Source of the DNA: Bacteroidota bacterium
GTDB taxonomy: Bacteria; Bacteroidota; Bacteroidia; Chitinophagales; Chitinophagaceae
Direction of reading: 5' to 3'
Assembly: GCA_947456625.1 (NCBI GenBank)
Contig: CANGQJ010000003.1
Coordinates: 62,001-126,000 of the forward strand
DNA length: 64,000 bases
In this document: positions 41,462 to 51,970 of the stretch, piece by piece
Numbering within the stretch: the first letter of the stretch is position 1
Layout: each line of letters begins with the position of its first letter
The notes under the pieces: model-generated
The model's input: the letters and a program-made list of their open reading frames with translations, nothing else
Told to the model about the DNA's origin: nothing
Database searches by the model: none
Made by a program: the position numbers and the translations under genes

Positions 41462-42856
41462 TTAATAGGTTTTTTGCTTGATTAAGGCATTGGCCACTTT
41501 AGTCCACTCCTTAATCTCAGAACAGTGCTGATATTCTTCGTCAATAAAAATGTAATAATTGGTAATATGTTCATTAAACCAACCCTCTAAAATTTTGGCC
41601 TTTTTTTGCTCAAGTGCCCTTGCAGCAACTCGGTTATAATCCTCTTTTAGGTTTTCCTTATGTGGCTCGGTTCGGTCCTTAAAATAAACCAATCTTACTG
41701 TTTTTCTGCCTCTATCGTCGGTATAAACCTGAGGAGCCGAAACATCACCTGGCTTCATAGTTTTTAATAATACAATCATATCCTTGTCGGGAAGCATATC
41801 GTAATTTACATACGTAGATCCGTCTCTTCCCGAAACAGCACCACCAGTAAACTTACTGCCTTCGTCATCACTATTTTTATTCACCGCTTCTCCAAAACTA
41901 TATTTATTTGCTAGGATATCTTTTCTAACACTGTCTAAAAAATGTTTGGTCTCGTTAATTTCATCGGCAGAAATTGGAGGGATTCGTAAAATGTGTTTTA
42001 CCACTGCATCATCTCCAGATCTTGAAATTAATTGAATTAAATGGTAGCCAAACTTTGATTTAATGGGTGCAGAAATTTGGCCTTCCTTTAATCGGAATGA
42101 ACCCGACATAAATGCAGGATCAAAATTTTTCTCATTTCGATTTAAATTAAACTGTCCTAGGTTTTCCTTTGAACTAGGATCCTCGGAATACAATTTAATT
42201 AATTGATCAAACTTATTAATGCCAGCCTCTACCTGACGGCGGTAATCCATAAGTTGTTTAATTACATATTCCTCTATATCCCTATTTGCTTTTGGATGCA
42301 TTACCAACTCAAGTACTTGCACTTCACTTTCATATAAAGGCAAACTATCGGCTGGAATTTTATTATAAAAAGCACGAACCTCGGTTGGTGTAATTTTAAT
42401 TTTTTCTACAATTTTTTGCTGCATTTCGTCGGCTAGCTTTTGTTCCTTAATTAAAAGTTTAAAATCATCTTTTAATTGTGAAATACTGCGACCTGCAACT
42501 TCCTCTAACACTTCCTTAGAACCAAATTGTTGTAAAAAACTTCTGATACGACTATCAATTGCACTTTGAATTTCGTCCTCGGTAACATTAATTGAATCCT
42601 TCTCGGCTTGTAATACCAAGGCTTTACGAATAAGTTGTCCTTCTAATACTTGACAAAGACTAGGAATTACAACACCCTCTTGTCCCTGTGCCTGCCTTTT
42701 GTAATCGGCAATGGCATTGTCAATGTCGGATCTTAAAATAAATTTATCTCCAACTGTAGCAATAATTTTATCGGCTAATACTTTTTTTACTTGTGCCTGT
42801 GCCGAAAATGTAAACGACAATAAAACTAAAGAAAAAACAACGCTAACTATTTTCAT
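41462..42856 (-). CDS. Periplasmic peptidylprolyl isomerase (SurA-like)
   Basis: Signal peptide MKIVSVVFSLVLLSFTFSAQAQ; parvulin domains (FGYHLIQLISR); SurA_N-like region; ORF opens at 42907. Confidence 0.88.
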   Translation of the reverse strand: MKIVSVVFSLVLLSFTFSAQAQVKKVLADKIIATVGDKFILRSDIDNAIADYKRQAQGQEGVVIPSLCQVLEGQLIRKALVLQAEKDSINVTEDEIQSAIDSRIRSFLQQFGSKEVLEEVAGRSISQLKDDFKLLIKEQKLADEMQQKIVEKIKITPTEVRAFYNKIPADSLPLYESEVQVLELVMHPKANRDIEEYVIKQLMDYRRQVEAGINKFDQLIKLYSEDPSSKENLGQFNLNRNEKNFDPAFMSGSFRLKEGQISAPIKSKFGYHLIQLISRSGDDAVVKHILRIPPISADEINETKHFLDSVRKDILANKYSFGEAVNKNSDDEGSKFTGGAVSGRDGSTYVNYDMLPDKDMIVLLKTMKPGDVSAPQVYTDDRGRKTVRLVYFKDRTEPHKENLKEDYNRVAARALEQKKAKILEGWFNEHITNYYIFIDEEYQHCSEIKEWTKVANALIKQKTY

Positions 42857-42926
42857 CAATAATATAATTAATGGGGTAAAGATCTGATAGGGGAGTGAAA
42901 CTCCCAACTATCAAATCTTAATTATT

Positions 42927-45827
42927 TTATAAAGTACGTTTAACTTCTTCTTCTTCAAAAGCTTCCACGATATCTCCTGGTTTCAGATCGCTAAAGTTTT
43001 TAATTGTTAAACCACACTCCATATTTGAAACTACTTCTTTTACATCGTCTTTGAAACGCTTTAAACTTCCAAGCTCTGCTGCTTGACCTTCGCCTTTTGG
43101 ATATTCTACAATACCATCACGAATAATTCTGATCTTAGAATTACGACTTAATTTACCATCTAATACAAAACATCCTGCAACAGTTGCTTTGTCAAATTTG
43201 TAAACCTCGCGCACTTCCACGTTGGCAACAATTTTCTCTTGAATTTTTGGTTCTAGCATTCCTTCCATCGCACTCTTGATTTCGTCAATCGCATTATAGA
43301 TAATGGAATACATTTTAATTTCAACGCCTTCCGCCTCTGCTAACTTATTTGCTTGCATACTTGGACGAACGTTAAATCCAATAATAATTGCATCCGATGC
43401 AGCAGAAAGCAATACATCCGATTCAGAAATTTGACCTACTCCTTTTAATACTACGCGTACCGCAATTTCTTCGGTAGATAATTTTTGTAAGGAATCACTT
43501 AAGGCTTCTACAGAACCATCCACGTCACCTTTAATGATGATGTTTAATTCTTTAAAGTTTCCTAAAGCCAAACGACGACCAATTTCATCTAAAGTAATAT
43601 GTTTTCTAGTTCTTAAACCTTGCTCTCTTAATAATTGTGCACGTTTAGTAGCTAGTTCCTTAGCTTCCGATTCCTCTTCGTAAACTTTAAATTTCTCACC
43701 CGCTTGTGGTGCTCCATTTAAACCTAAAATAACAACTGGTGTAGAAGGAGGTGCAACTTCAATTCTTTGGTTACGCTCGTTGAACATAGCTTTTACACGA
43801 CCATAATATTGGCCAGATAAAATTAAATCTCCTTGACGTAATGTTCCGTTTTGAACTAATATGGTTGCAACGTATCCACGACCTTTGTCCAAAGAAGCTT
43901 CTATGATAGTACCTGTTGCTTCTCTGTTAGGATTTGCTTTTAAATCTAAAATTTCAGACTCTAATAATACTTTTTCTAATAAAGCATCTACATTCAAACC
44001 TTGTTTAGCAGACAATTCTTGGTTTTGGAATTTACCGCCCCAAGCTTCTACTAAAATATTCATTTGAGATAATTGCTCGTATATTTTTTGAGGATTAGCT
44101 CCGTCTTTATCAATTTTATTTACCGCAAAAATCATGGGTACATTCGCTGCTTGCGAGTGACTAATGGCTTCCTTGGTTTGCGGCATCACTGCGTCATCGG
44201 CAGCAACTACAATAATAGAAATATCGGTTACTTTAGCACCACGCGCACGCATTGCTGTAAAGGCTTCGTGACCTGGCGTATCTAAGAAAGTAATTGCTTT
44301 TCCGTTTGGAAGTGTTACCTCATAGGCACCAATGTGCTGCGTGATACCACCGGCCTCACCTGCAACCACATTTGCATTACGGATATAATCCAAAAGTGAA
44401 GTTTTACCATGATCCACGTGACCCATGATAGTTACAATTGGAGGACGCTCTACTAAGTTTGCTTGATCTTCTGCTTCTTCCTCTTCATCCATTTCTTCTG
44501 CATCTTCCAATCCAACAAACTCTACTTCAAAGCCAAATTCAGATGCAACTAATTCAATAACTTCCGCATCTAAACGTTGGTTAATAGATACCATGATGCC
44601 CAAGTTCATACACTTGCTAATGATATCTGCAAAGCTTACATCCATTAAACTTGACAACTCACTTACTGTTACAAATTCTGTTACTTGTAATTTGTTATCA
44701 TCTCTTTGTTCGTTGTTTTCGTTTTCTGCAGCTTCTTCACGACGTTGACGACGATACTTGGATTTCATGCTCTTACCTCTACCACCTTGGCCAGATAATT
44801 TAGCTTGTGTTTCCTTAATCTTATCCTGAATTGCTTTTTGATCTATTTCTTTTTGTTCTGCTGTTTGTGGTACATTTCTACGACCACCACCTGCTTGACC
44901 TGGACGGTTGTTATTAGGACGATTGCCTTGATATCCGCCACCACCGACATTATTAGGACGATTGCCTTGGTATCCGCCACCTTGTGGACGATTGCCTTGT
45001 TGTGCACCGCCACCATTTTGATTACCGCCTTGTCCTTGTGGACGATTGCCTTGTCCTTGAACTGGAATACGCTTACGAACACGTTTTTCCTCTTGACTTA
45101 ATGGCTTAGGACGTGTATCACTATTAATTGGTAAATCAATTTTACCTAAAATTTTTGGACCTGTTAATTTATCGGCTTGAATATTTGTGATTTCACCATG
45201 TACATTTTCTGGTGCAATAGAGTGATCCACTGGAGGAGCTGGCGCTGGTTTTGGCGCATCCTCTGTTTTTTTAGTTGCCGCTTTTTTAGTCTTTGCTTTT
45301 GCAGCTTCTTCTGCAGTTTCTTTTGCCGCTGCATTTGTTGCTACTTCTGCTGGAGTATCTGTTTTCTTTGCAGATTTTTTTGGTCTTGTTGATGAGTCAA
45401 TTAAAGACAAATCTATTTTATCAAGCACTTTTGGCGCTTCCACTTCTGGAGCATCCACCTTTACTTTTACAGGCGCTTCTTTTACTGGATTTGCAATTTC
45501 TGCAAATGCATCCACTTTAGGTGCTTCGGGAGCTTTAACCACTTCCGCTACTTTCTTAACTTCTGCAGCAGGCGCATCCTCTGTTTTTTTAACTTTTTCT
45601 GCACTAGCACCTTTTGGAAGTTCCACATGATCTGCTTTGTTCCTAGCAACTTTATCGCTCTGGAACTCGGCCTGTAAAGCATAATACTGCTCTTCAGATA
45701 ATTTAGCTGTAGGCTTTAGGTCGTCTTTAGGAAAACCTTTCTTTGCCAAGAAATCAATGATGGTATCTTGACCCACATTGAATTCTTTAGCAGCTGCTAA
45801 CAGTCTTGGTAGTTTCAATTCTGACAT
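42927..45827 (-). CDS. infB: Translation initiation factor IF-2
   Basis: [45 protein letters not shown]; low-complexity N-terminal linker. Confidence 0.97.
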   Translation of the reverse strand: MSELKLPRLLAAAKEFNVGQDTIIDFLAKKGFPKDDLKPTAKLSEEQYYALQAEFQSDKVARNKADHVELPKGASAEKVKKTEDAPAAEVKKVAEVVKAPEAPKVDAFAEIANPVKEAPVKVKVDAPEVEAPKVLDKIDLSLIDSSTRPKKSAKKTDTPAEVATNAAAKETAEEAAKAKTKKAATKKTEDAPKPAPAPPVDHSIAPENVHGEITNIQADKLTGPKILGKIDLPINSDTRPKPLSQEEKRVRKRIPVQGQGNRPQGQGGNQNGGGAQQGNRPQGGGYQGNRPNNVGGGGYQGNRPNNNRPGQAGGGRRNVPQTAEQKEIDQKAIQDKIKETQAKLSGQGGRGKSMKSKYRRQRREEAAENENNEQRDDNKLQVTEFVTVSELSSLMDVSFADIISKCMNLGIMVSINQRLDAEVIELVASEFGFEVEFVGLEDAEEMDEEEEAEDQANLVERPPIVTIMGHVDHGKTSLLDYIRNANVVAGEAGGITQHIGAYEVTLPNGKAITFLDTPGHEAFTAMRARGAKVTDISIIVVAADDAVMPQTKEAISHSQAANVPMIFAVNKIDKDGANPQKIYEQLSQMNILVEAWGGKFQNQELSAKQGLNVDALLEKVLLESEILDLKANPNREATGTIIEASLDKGRGYVATILVQNGTLRQGDLILSGQYYGRVKAMFNERNQRIEVAPPSTPVVILGLNGAPQAGEKFKVYEEESEAKELATKRAQLLREQGLRTRKHITLDEIGRRLALGNFKELNIIIKGDVDGSVEALSDSLQKLSTEEIAVRVVLKGVGQISESDVLLSAASDAIIIGFNVRPSMQANKLAEAEGVEIKMYSIIYNAIDEIKSAMEGMLEPKIQEKIVANVEVREVYKFDKATVAGCFVLDGKLSRNSKIRIIRDGIVEYPKGEGQAAELGSLKRFKDDVKEVVSNMECGLTIKNFSDLKPGDIVEAFEEEEVKRTL

Positions 45828-45907
45828 TCTATTGTTTTTTGTCCCATTTAAATCTAAAGATGACTAGGGACCAATCACCTATTACAAATATACTTCTTAT
45901 TCAAAGG

Positions 45908-47158
45908 TTATTCGCCTTTGTCAAATTCTTCTTGTAAGATACGACGCACATCTTCGATCGTTTCTTTTTCTAAGTCGGTTCTTCTTTCCAATTCTTCTGG
46001 ACTTAATTTTAAAACACTGCGGCCTGTATCACAACCCACACGCTTAAATTCGTCAATAATCCATGGTTCAATTTCATCGGTAAATTCGTCCATGTCAATA
46101 TCAAATTCATCCACCATTTCTTCATCTTCACGGTAAACATCTAATTCGTATCCTGTTAATTCAGAAGCCAATTTGATATTCACACCTCTACGTCCAATGG
46201 CTAATGATACTTGATCGGCTTGCAAATAAACCTCTGCACGCTTTCGTTCGTTATCCAAGTTCATGAAGCTAATTTTTGCAGGCGTTAATGAACGTTGAAT
46301 TAATAATTGGGTATTGGTTGTAAAATTAATTACGTCAATATTTTCATTTTTTAACTCACGAACAATACCGTGAATACGAGAACCTTTCATACCTACGCAA
46401 GCACCTACTGGATCAATTCGGTCGTCAAAAGATTCAACTGCTACTTTTGCACGCTCACCTGGCTCACGAACAATTTTCTTAATGGTAATTAAACCATCAA
46501 AAATTTCTGGAACTTCTATTTCTAATAATTTAGCTAAGAACAACGGACTTGTTCTTGATAAGATAATTACTGGTGTATTATTTTTCATATCCACTCGTTC
46601 AATTACCGCTCTTATGTTTTCTCCTTTCTTGAAAAAGTCTTGTGGAATTTGTTCTGTTTTAGGAAGAATTAATTCATTGCCTTCTTCGTCTAATAATAAA
46701 ACTTCTTTTTTCCACACTTGATAAATTTCAGCATTCATGATTTCACCAATGCGATCAGAATATTTTTTTACTAAAGCAGTTTTCTTTAAATCGTTGATAC
46801 GTGAAGCTAAAGTTTGCTTTGCAGCAAGAATAGCTCTACGGCCAAAATCATAAATATTTACTTCCTCTAATAATTCCTCACCAATCTCAAAGTCAGGCTC
46901 TATCTTGATTGCGTCAGAGTATGAAACCTCTGCTAAAGGATTGTCTACATCATCATCGGGACGAATTTCACGACGACGGATAATTTCCAAGTCACCTTTT
47001 TCGGCGTTTACGATAACGTCAAAGTTCTCGTCGCTACCATATTTTTTTCTAAGTAAAGTTTTGAAAACATCTTCTACCACTTTCATCATGGTTGGACGAT
47101 CAATGCTTTCTGCGTCTTTAAATTCTTGGAACGCCTCAATCAAATTTATACTTGCCAT
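45908..47158 (-). CDS. nusA: Transcription termination/antitermination factor NusA
   Basis: S1/KH architecture; GACVGMKGSRIHGIVRELKNENIDVI; AIGRRGVNIKLASELTG; start taken at MASINL. Confidence 0.95.
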   Translation of the reverse strand: MASINLIEAFQEFKDAESIDRPTMMKVVEDVFKTLLRKKYGSDENFDVIVNAEKGDLEIIRRREIRPDDDVDNPLAEVSYSDAIKIEPDFEIGEELLEEVNIYDFGRRAILAAKQTLASRINDLKKTALVKKYSDRIGEIMNAEIYQVWKKEVLLLDEEGNELILPKTEQIPQDFFKKGENIRAVIERVDMKNNTPVIILSRTSPLFLAKLLEIEVPEIFDGLITIKKIVREPGERAKVAVESFDDRIDPVGACVGMKGSRIHGIVRELKNENIDVINFTTNTQLLIQRSLTPAKISFMNLDNERKRAEVYLQADQVSLAIGRRGVNIKLASELTGYELDVYREDEEMVDEFDIDMDEFTDEIEPWIIDEFKRVGCDTGRSVLKLSPEELERRTDLEKETIEDVRRILQEEFDKGE

Positions 47159-47196
47159 AACATAATTTTTTTTCAAGCGCTGTGCTTGATGATTTG

Positions 47197-47667
47197 TTAA
47201 AATTGAATTTGAACTATAGTTGTTTTAATATTTTCAAACGGAATAAGCAATTGTTGTTGGGTAGCTTTTTTACCCTTCCCCTCGGTCCACTCAATAATAA
47301 TATCGGCTTCCGCTACTGTTGTAAGTGTACCTTCTTTTTTGGTGCCATCCAACATTTCAACCTCTACTTTACGACCTATATTTTTATTGTATTGTCTTTT
47401 TAAAATAAGCGGTTCGTCTACACCTGGAGAAGAAACTTCTAAAGCAAAATCTCCTTCGGGAAACCAGCCAGACTCCTCTATTGCCCTATACAATTTGCGG
47501 TTAAAGTAAATACACTTTTGAATAGGCAATCCGTTGTCGCCATCCAAGTATATTTTGATAATGTGTCCAGGTTTTACCTTTACAAATACCAAAAAGTATT
47601 CTGGATCCTCTAATAATAGAGGTTCAATAATACCATATACCCTTTCCTTTAAATCGTTTACTTCCAT
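47197..47667 (-). CDS. rimP: Ribosome maturation factor RimP
   Basis: Position upstream of nusA-infB; FALEVSSPGVDEPLILKRQYNKNIGRKVEV; start MEVNDL. Confidence 0.94.
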   Translation of the reverse strand: MEVNDLKERVYGIIEPLLLEDPEYFLVFVKVKPGHIIKIYLDGDNGLPIQKCIYFNRKLYRAIEESGWFPEGDFALEVSSPGVDEPLILKRQYNKNIGRKVEVEMLDGTKKEGTLTTVAEADIIIEWTEGKGKKATQQQLLIPFENIKTTIVQIQF

Positions 47668-47673
47668 AGTTAA

Positions 47674-47704
47674 AAAAGAAGAAGGGAACGATTTCGTTCC
47701 CTTC
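47674..47704 (-). terminator. Terminator-like hairpin in the rimP 5' leader
   Basis: gaagggaacg/cgttcccttc 10-bp perfect stem, followed on minus strand by ttcttttttaact, just before the rimP ATG. Confidence 0.7.
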
Positions 47705-47725
47705 ATTTCTCTGCTTATTCTGGAA

Positions 47726-47733
47726 CAAAGGTA
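47726..47733 (-). promoter_or_regulatory. Putative -7 box TACCTTTG for rimP-nusA-infB
   Basis: TAnnTTTG with an upstream TTG about 21 nt away. Confidence 0.45.
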
Positions 47734-47787
47734 ATAAAACGGGATGAAATATCCCAATAATATTGGTTAGAAGTGTATTTTTGCGCT

Positions 47788-48042
47788 ATGTGGAAGATAA
47801 TTATAGACGGAATAGTTATTTACTTGCTATACAAAATCATTTTTGAGATAGTAATCCCAATAAGCAAGGGGGTTAAAACAGTAAGGAAAAATATGGAGCA
47901 GGTTCAAAGGCAGCAGGCGGAGGCATTTAAACAAGCACAAAATGCTACTGCTCAAAATTCAAGTGCAACAACTACCCATACGCCCAAAAAGGAGGTAACT
48001 GTTGAGGCTGAATACATTGATTTTGAAGAAGTTAAGAAGTAA
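47788..48042 (+). CDS. DUF4834 family small membrane protein
   Basis: N-terminal TM helix, C-terminal EYIDFEEVK; start taken at MWKIIIDG. Confidence 0.75.
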   Translation: MWKIIIDGIVIYLLYKIIFEIVIPISKGVKTVRKNMEQVQRQQAEAFKQAQNATAQNSSATTTHTPKKEVTVEAEYIDFEEVKK

Positions 48043-48056
48043 TTTACCAAACACAT

Positions 48057-48674
48057 TTAATCCAAAACTAAGTCGTTTTCCACGCGCATTCCTGGTTTTA
48101 AATACAAAACCTGCATACCTACGCTAGCAGCAGCTATTATATTAGGTTCGTTATCGTCAATAAATAAGGTTTCCGAAGCCAGCAAACCTTCCTTATCCAA
48201 AATATGCCTAAAAGAGGCCGAATCGGGCTTTCTTTGGCCCATTTTGTGCGAAAAATAGGGTGTTTTGAACAGTTTTTCAAAATTTCCACCAATTTCTTGG
48301 GCATATTGTGGGATAAAATGGTCGTAATGGATTTGATTGGTATTAGAGTATAAGAATGTGGCATATTTGCCATTATTTGCTTTTACCCATTCGATACTCT
48401 CTTTTCTGTAGCCAATTAATAAAGCATTCCAAGCGGTAATAATTTGCGCTTTGGTTAAGTTCAGCAAATACAATTTATTGAAGCCTTCGCAAAATTGATC
48501 CTCAGTAATAAGTCCAATTTCTAGGTCAAAAAATATTTGATCCGATTTATTGAGCGTGAAATGATTTTCAAAATTAGGAATTCCTAAATCATCAAAGGCC
48601 TTATACATTTTTTCAAAATCAATGTCATACAATACATTGCCTAAATCAAAAATCAAATTTTTAGTGGCTGTCAT
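48057..48674 (-). CDS. HAD family phosphatase (YihX-like)
   Basis: LIFDLGNVLYDIDF, MGQRKPDSASF, LFIDDNEPNI. Confidence 0.9.
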   Translation of the reverse strand: MTATKNLIFDLGNVLYDIDFEKMYKAFDDLGIPNFENHFTLNKSDQIFFDLEIGLITEDQFCEGFNKLYLLNLTKAQIITAWNALLIGYRKESIEWVKANNGKYATFLYSNTNQIHYDHFIPQYAQEIGGNFEKLFKTPYFSHKMGQRKPDSASFRHILDKEGLLASETLFIDDNEPNIIAAASVGMQVLYLKPGMRVENDLVLD

Positions 48675-48722
48675 ACATGGGTTTTAACAAAGTTGAAGAT
48701 AAATAAACCTTTTAAATATTTG

Positions 48723-48730
48723 TACATTTG
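48723..48730 (+). promoter_or_regulatory. Putative -7 box TACATTTG upstream of VOC gene
   Basis: TAnnTTTG match close to ATG (5 nt); could be coincidental. Confidence 0.2.
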
Positions 48731-48734
48731 ATTT

Positions 48735-49133
48735 ATGAAACAAAATTTAGCGCATGTAGCAGTGGTAGTAAAAGATTATGACGAGGCCATTCAATATTAC
48801 ACAACTACTTTAGGTTTTAAATTAATTGAAGACACCGTGCTTTCTGAAACCAAAAGATGGGTGATGGTGCAACCCCATGGTGCAAATAATGGATGCATGT
48901 TACTACTTGCAAAAGCAGCCACGCCCGAACAAGAAAAACATATCGGCTTTCAAACTGGAGGACGTGTGTTTTTGTTTTTACACACTGATGATTTTTATAG
49001 AGACTATAATAATTACACTGCCAAAGGAGTGGAATTTACCATACCCCCTCATGTCGAAGAATATGGAACCGTGGCGGTGTTTAAGGACCTATATGGAAAT
49101 TTATGGGACTTAATTGAACCGTCAAAAAAATAA
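48735..49133 (+). CDS. VOC (glyoxalase/dioxygenase) family protein
   Basis: VAVVVKDYDEAIQYYTTTLGFKLIED, FKDLYGNLWDLIEP. Confidence 0.92.
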   Translation: MKQNLAHVAVVVKDYDEAIQYYTTTLGFKLIEDTVLSETKRWVMVQPHGANNGCMLLLAKAATPEQEKHIGFQTGGRVFLFLHTDDFYRDYNNYTAKGVEFTIPPHVEEYGTVAVFKDLYGNLWDLIEPSKK

Positions 49134-49135
49134 AT

Positions 49136-49744
49136 TTATCGCTTCATAGCTGCTGCCATATATTTACAAGGAGCATCTCCTTTTTCAAGTTCTGCTTGAA
49201 TATTTGCATGCGAGGCCTCGTCTCTGTTTTGACTTAATTTAAAAACGTGCTGTAAGTCCGATACCACTATATCAAATGAGAATATGGCTTTCATGTTTTG
49301 TTGCATGTACTCCTCCGATAAATTTTTTACCTGTGTGGGCGAGTCTGCATCCTTTTCAAAATGCAAAGTCAAATTAGTGAGTAACTGTCGTAAATGAGAC
49401 TGGTCCTTTATTTCCATTTTACCACGTGCATGCACTGTTTGATAATTCCAAGTGCTTCCCATATTTTTTGTGGTATACCAACTAGCACTTACAAATGCGG
49501 ACGGCGCCGAAAAAATAACCAACACATTATTGTTTAATTCAAATGCATTGGAATGATCTTGCTTGCGCATCATATGACCACTTAAAGTAACTACATCGTT
49601 TTCAATTTTTATAAGCACAGGAACATGTGTTGCCACGGGCAAACCACTCGCATCCACTCCACAAATGGTTACAAAAGGATTGGCTTGCATAAAATCAATA
49701 ACTTCTTGATGATTGCTTGCTTTGAAATATGAAATATCGTACAT
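49136..49744 (-). CDS. FMN-binding (PaiB-like) family protein
   Basis: ATHVPVLIKIENDVVTLSGHMMRKQDHSNAF, SASWYTTKNMGSTWNYQTVHARG. Confidence 0.9.
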   Translation of the reverse strand: MYDISYFKASNHQEVIDFMQANPFVTICGVDASGLPVATHVPVLIKIENDVVTLSGHMMRKQDHSNAFELNNNVLVIFSAPSAFVSASWYTTKNMGSTWNYQTVHARGKMEIKDQSHLRQLLTNLTLHFEKDADSPTQVKNLSEEYMQQNMKAIFSFDIVVSDLQHVFKLSQNRDEASHANIQAELEKGDAPCKYMAAAMKR

Positions 49745-49771
49745 AAAACAGAATTAAATTTTAATAATTTT

Positions 49772-50230
49772 TTAAAGTGGCAATGCGGTTGTTGTTTTAA
49801 TTTCATCCATTACAAATAAACTATTAATATGTGCTACCATAGGAAGCACCGCTAGTTTTTCCTGATAAAATTTATTGTAAGTTTCTACATCCTTGCTTAC
49901 TACTTTTAAATAATAATCAAAGCTTCCTGATACCAAACTACAGGAAATGATTTCATCAAATTGTAAAATAATTTGTTCAAACTCGGCAAAATTATTTTTG
50001 GTTTGTTTGTCTAAAGTAACATGGCAAAACACTACCATGCCTAAGTCAATTTTTTTGCGATTGATAAGTGCTACATAATTTCCAATCACTCCCTCCGACT
50101 CTAGCCTTTTAATACGGTCGTGAGTGGGGCTAACCGATAAATTAATTTCGGCACTAATGTCTTTTAAGGTAGCCAATGCGTTTTTTTGGAGGATACGCAA
50201 AATAGCAAGGTCGATATTGTCTAAATTCAT
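49772..50230 (-). CDS. Lrp/AsnC family transcriptional regulator
   Basis: LDNIDLAILRILQKNALATLKDISAEINLSVSPTHDRIKRLESEGVI. Confidence 0.95.
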   Translation of the reverse strand: MNLDNIDLAILRILQKNALATLKDISAEINLSVSPTHDRIKRLESEGVIGNYVALINRKKIDLGMVVFCHVTLDKQTKNNFAEFEQIILQFDEIISCSLVSGSFDYYLKVVSKDVETYNKFYQEKLAVLPMVAHINSLFVMDEIKTTTALPL

Positions 50231-50400
50231 AAGTTAAAAATAGTGGGCGTAATTATTTCGGTGAATAGGCTAAAAACAAGCTAAAAATACTGCATATTTC
50301 TAAAAATATAGTATTTCAAAGTAAATTTTACTGTATTTTTTAATTTATTTAATAATATTTTCTTTTATCAGAACTTTACGCAGTAATAAAAACAAATACT

Positions 50401-51486
50401 ATGATTATTGGCTGCCCAAAAGAAATTAAAATTCAGGAGTACAGAGTGGGTTTAACACCCGAGGGTGTGGACGCTTTAGTGAGACAGGGACATGAACTTT
50501 ACATGGAAACCCTTGCAGGTGCTGGTTCTGGATTTTCGGATGAGGCTTATATAAAAGCGGGTGCTAAAATTTTAAATACCGCGGCACAAGTATACGCTAT
50601 TTCGGAGATGATTGTAAAAGTTAAAGAGCCATTGGCAGTAGAATTTCCATTAATTAAAGCTGGACAAATATTATTTACTTATTTCCACTTTGCAGCATCT
50701 AAGGAATTAACCGATGCTATGATAAAATCACAAGCAGTATGTATTGCTTACGAAACAGTAGAGCTTGCCGATGGTTCTTTACCATTACTAGTTCCAATGT
50801 CTGAAGTGGCAGGTAGAATGGCTATTAATGTAGGTGCTTACTATTTAGGAAAGCCATTTGGTGGAAAAGGAAAATTATTAGGTGGTGTGCCAGGAGTAAA
50901 GCCAGCTGAGGTTTTAGTGATTGGTGGTGGAATTGTGGGAACACAAGCCGCTAAAATGGCTGCAGGGCTTGGTGCTAACGTAACTCTAATGGATACCAAC
51001 TTAGCAAGATTAAGATATTTAAGTGATGTAATGCCAGCCAATGTGGTTACGCAATACTCTACAATCATGGCAATTAAAGAAAAATTACCTACCGCCGACT
51101 TAGTAATTGGTGCTGTTTTGTTACATGGTGCAAAAGCCCCTCACTTAATTAAAAAAGAGGATTTAGTAAGCATGGAGCCAGGATCGGTTGTTGTGGATGT
51201 AGCAGTTGACCAAGGTGGTTGTATTGAAACTTGCAAACCTACCACACACGAAAATCCTGTATTTACAATAGATGGTGTAATTCATTACTGTGTTGCAAAT
51301 ATGCCAGGTGCAGTTCCTCAAACTAGCACACGTGCTTTAACACAAGCAACGCTACCTTATGCTATTTCCATTGCAAATAAAGGATGGGAAAAAGCGGTTA
51401 TGGAAAATACAGCGCTTGCAAAAGGATTAAATATTAGAGCTGGTAAAATATTACACAAGGGTGTTGCAGACGCCTTTAACGCATAA
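50401..51486 (+). CDS. ald: Alanine dehydrogenase
   Basis: MIIGCPKEIKIQEYRVGLTPEGV, VIGGGIVGTQAAKMAAGLGANVTLMD; divergent from lrp. Confidence 0.95.
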   Translation: MIIGCPKEIKIQEYRVGLTPEGVDALVRQGHELYMETLAGAGSGFSDEAYIKAGAKILNTAAQVYAISEMIVKVKEPLAVEFPLIKAGQILFTYFHFAASKELTDAMIKSQAVCIAYETVELADGSLPLLVPMSEVAGRMAINVGAYYLGKPFGGKGKLLGGVPGVKPAEVLVIGGGIVGTQAAKMAAGLGANVTLMDTNLARLRYLSDVMPANVVTQYSTIMAIKEKLPTADLVIGAVLLHGAKAPHLIKKEDLVSMEPGSVVVDVAVDQGGCIETCKPTTHENPVFTIDGVIHYCVANMPGAVPQTSTRALTQATLPYAISIANKGWEKAVMENTALAKGLNIRAGKILHKGVADAFNA

Positions 51487-51520
51487 GTTCATATTAGTTT
51501 TGGTTTGGTTTTAGAAATTT

Positions 51521-51549
51521 AAGCCCCTTGTTTTCACAGGGGGCTTTTT
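51521..51549 (+). terminator. Rho-independent terminator after ald
   Basis: aagccccttg-ttttca-cagggggctt(ttt), one G.U pair. Confidence 0.85.
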
Positions 51550-51637
51550 ATGATATATATTAGTTTTAATAAAAAATAATGCAAAATAATATAGACGTTA
51601 AACTATTAATCGTATTTTTACGATTAATAAGATAACC

Positions 51638-51952
51638 ATGTCCGAATACGCACTCAAACAAGAACAAATTGCCCAATTTGCAAAAGCATTAGGTCACCCT
51701 GCAAGAGTGGCAATCCTAAATTTATTAATCAAAAACCAATCCTGTATTTGCGGAGATATTGTAGACGAACTTCCCTTGTCTCAAAGTACCGTTTCACAAC
51801 ATTTAAAAGAATTAAAAGAAGCGGGCATTATTAAAGGTGAAATTAGTGGTGTAAAAACTTGTTATTGTATAGACGAAGCCAATTGGGCTAAAATGGGTAA
51901 TATGCTTACAAAATTATTTGACGCATATTCCGCTCCTAAAAAATGTTGTTAA
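51638..51952 (+). CDS. arsR: ArsR family transcriptional regulator
   Basis: [49 protein letters not shown] with CxC metal-binding-like motif. Confidence 0.93.
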   Translation: MSEYALKQEQIAQFAKALGHPARVAILNLLIKNQSCICGDIVDELPLSQSTVSQHLKELKEAGIIKGEISGVKTCYCIDEANWAKMGNMLTKLFDAYSAPKKCC

Positions 51953-51970
51953 CTAAATAAATAAAATTTT

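Noticed and set aside
44805-45392. Long antisense ORFs within infB
   Set aside because: Low-complexity mirror of the IF-2 linker repeats; composition is a by-product of the coding strand.
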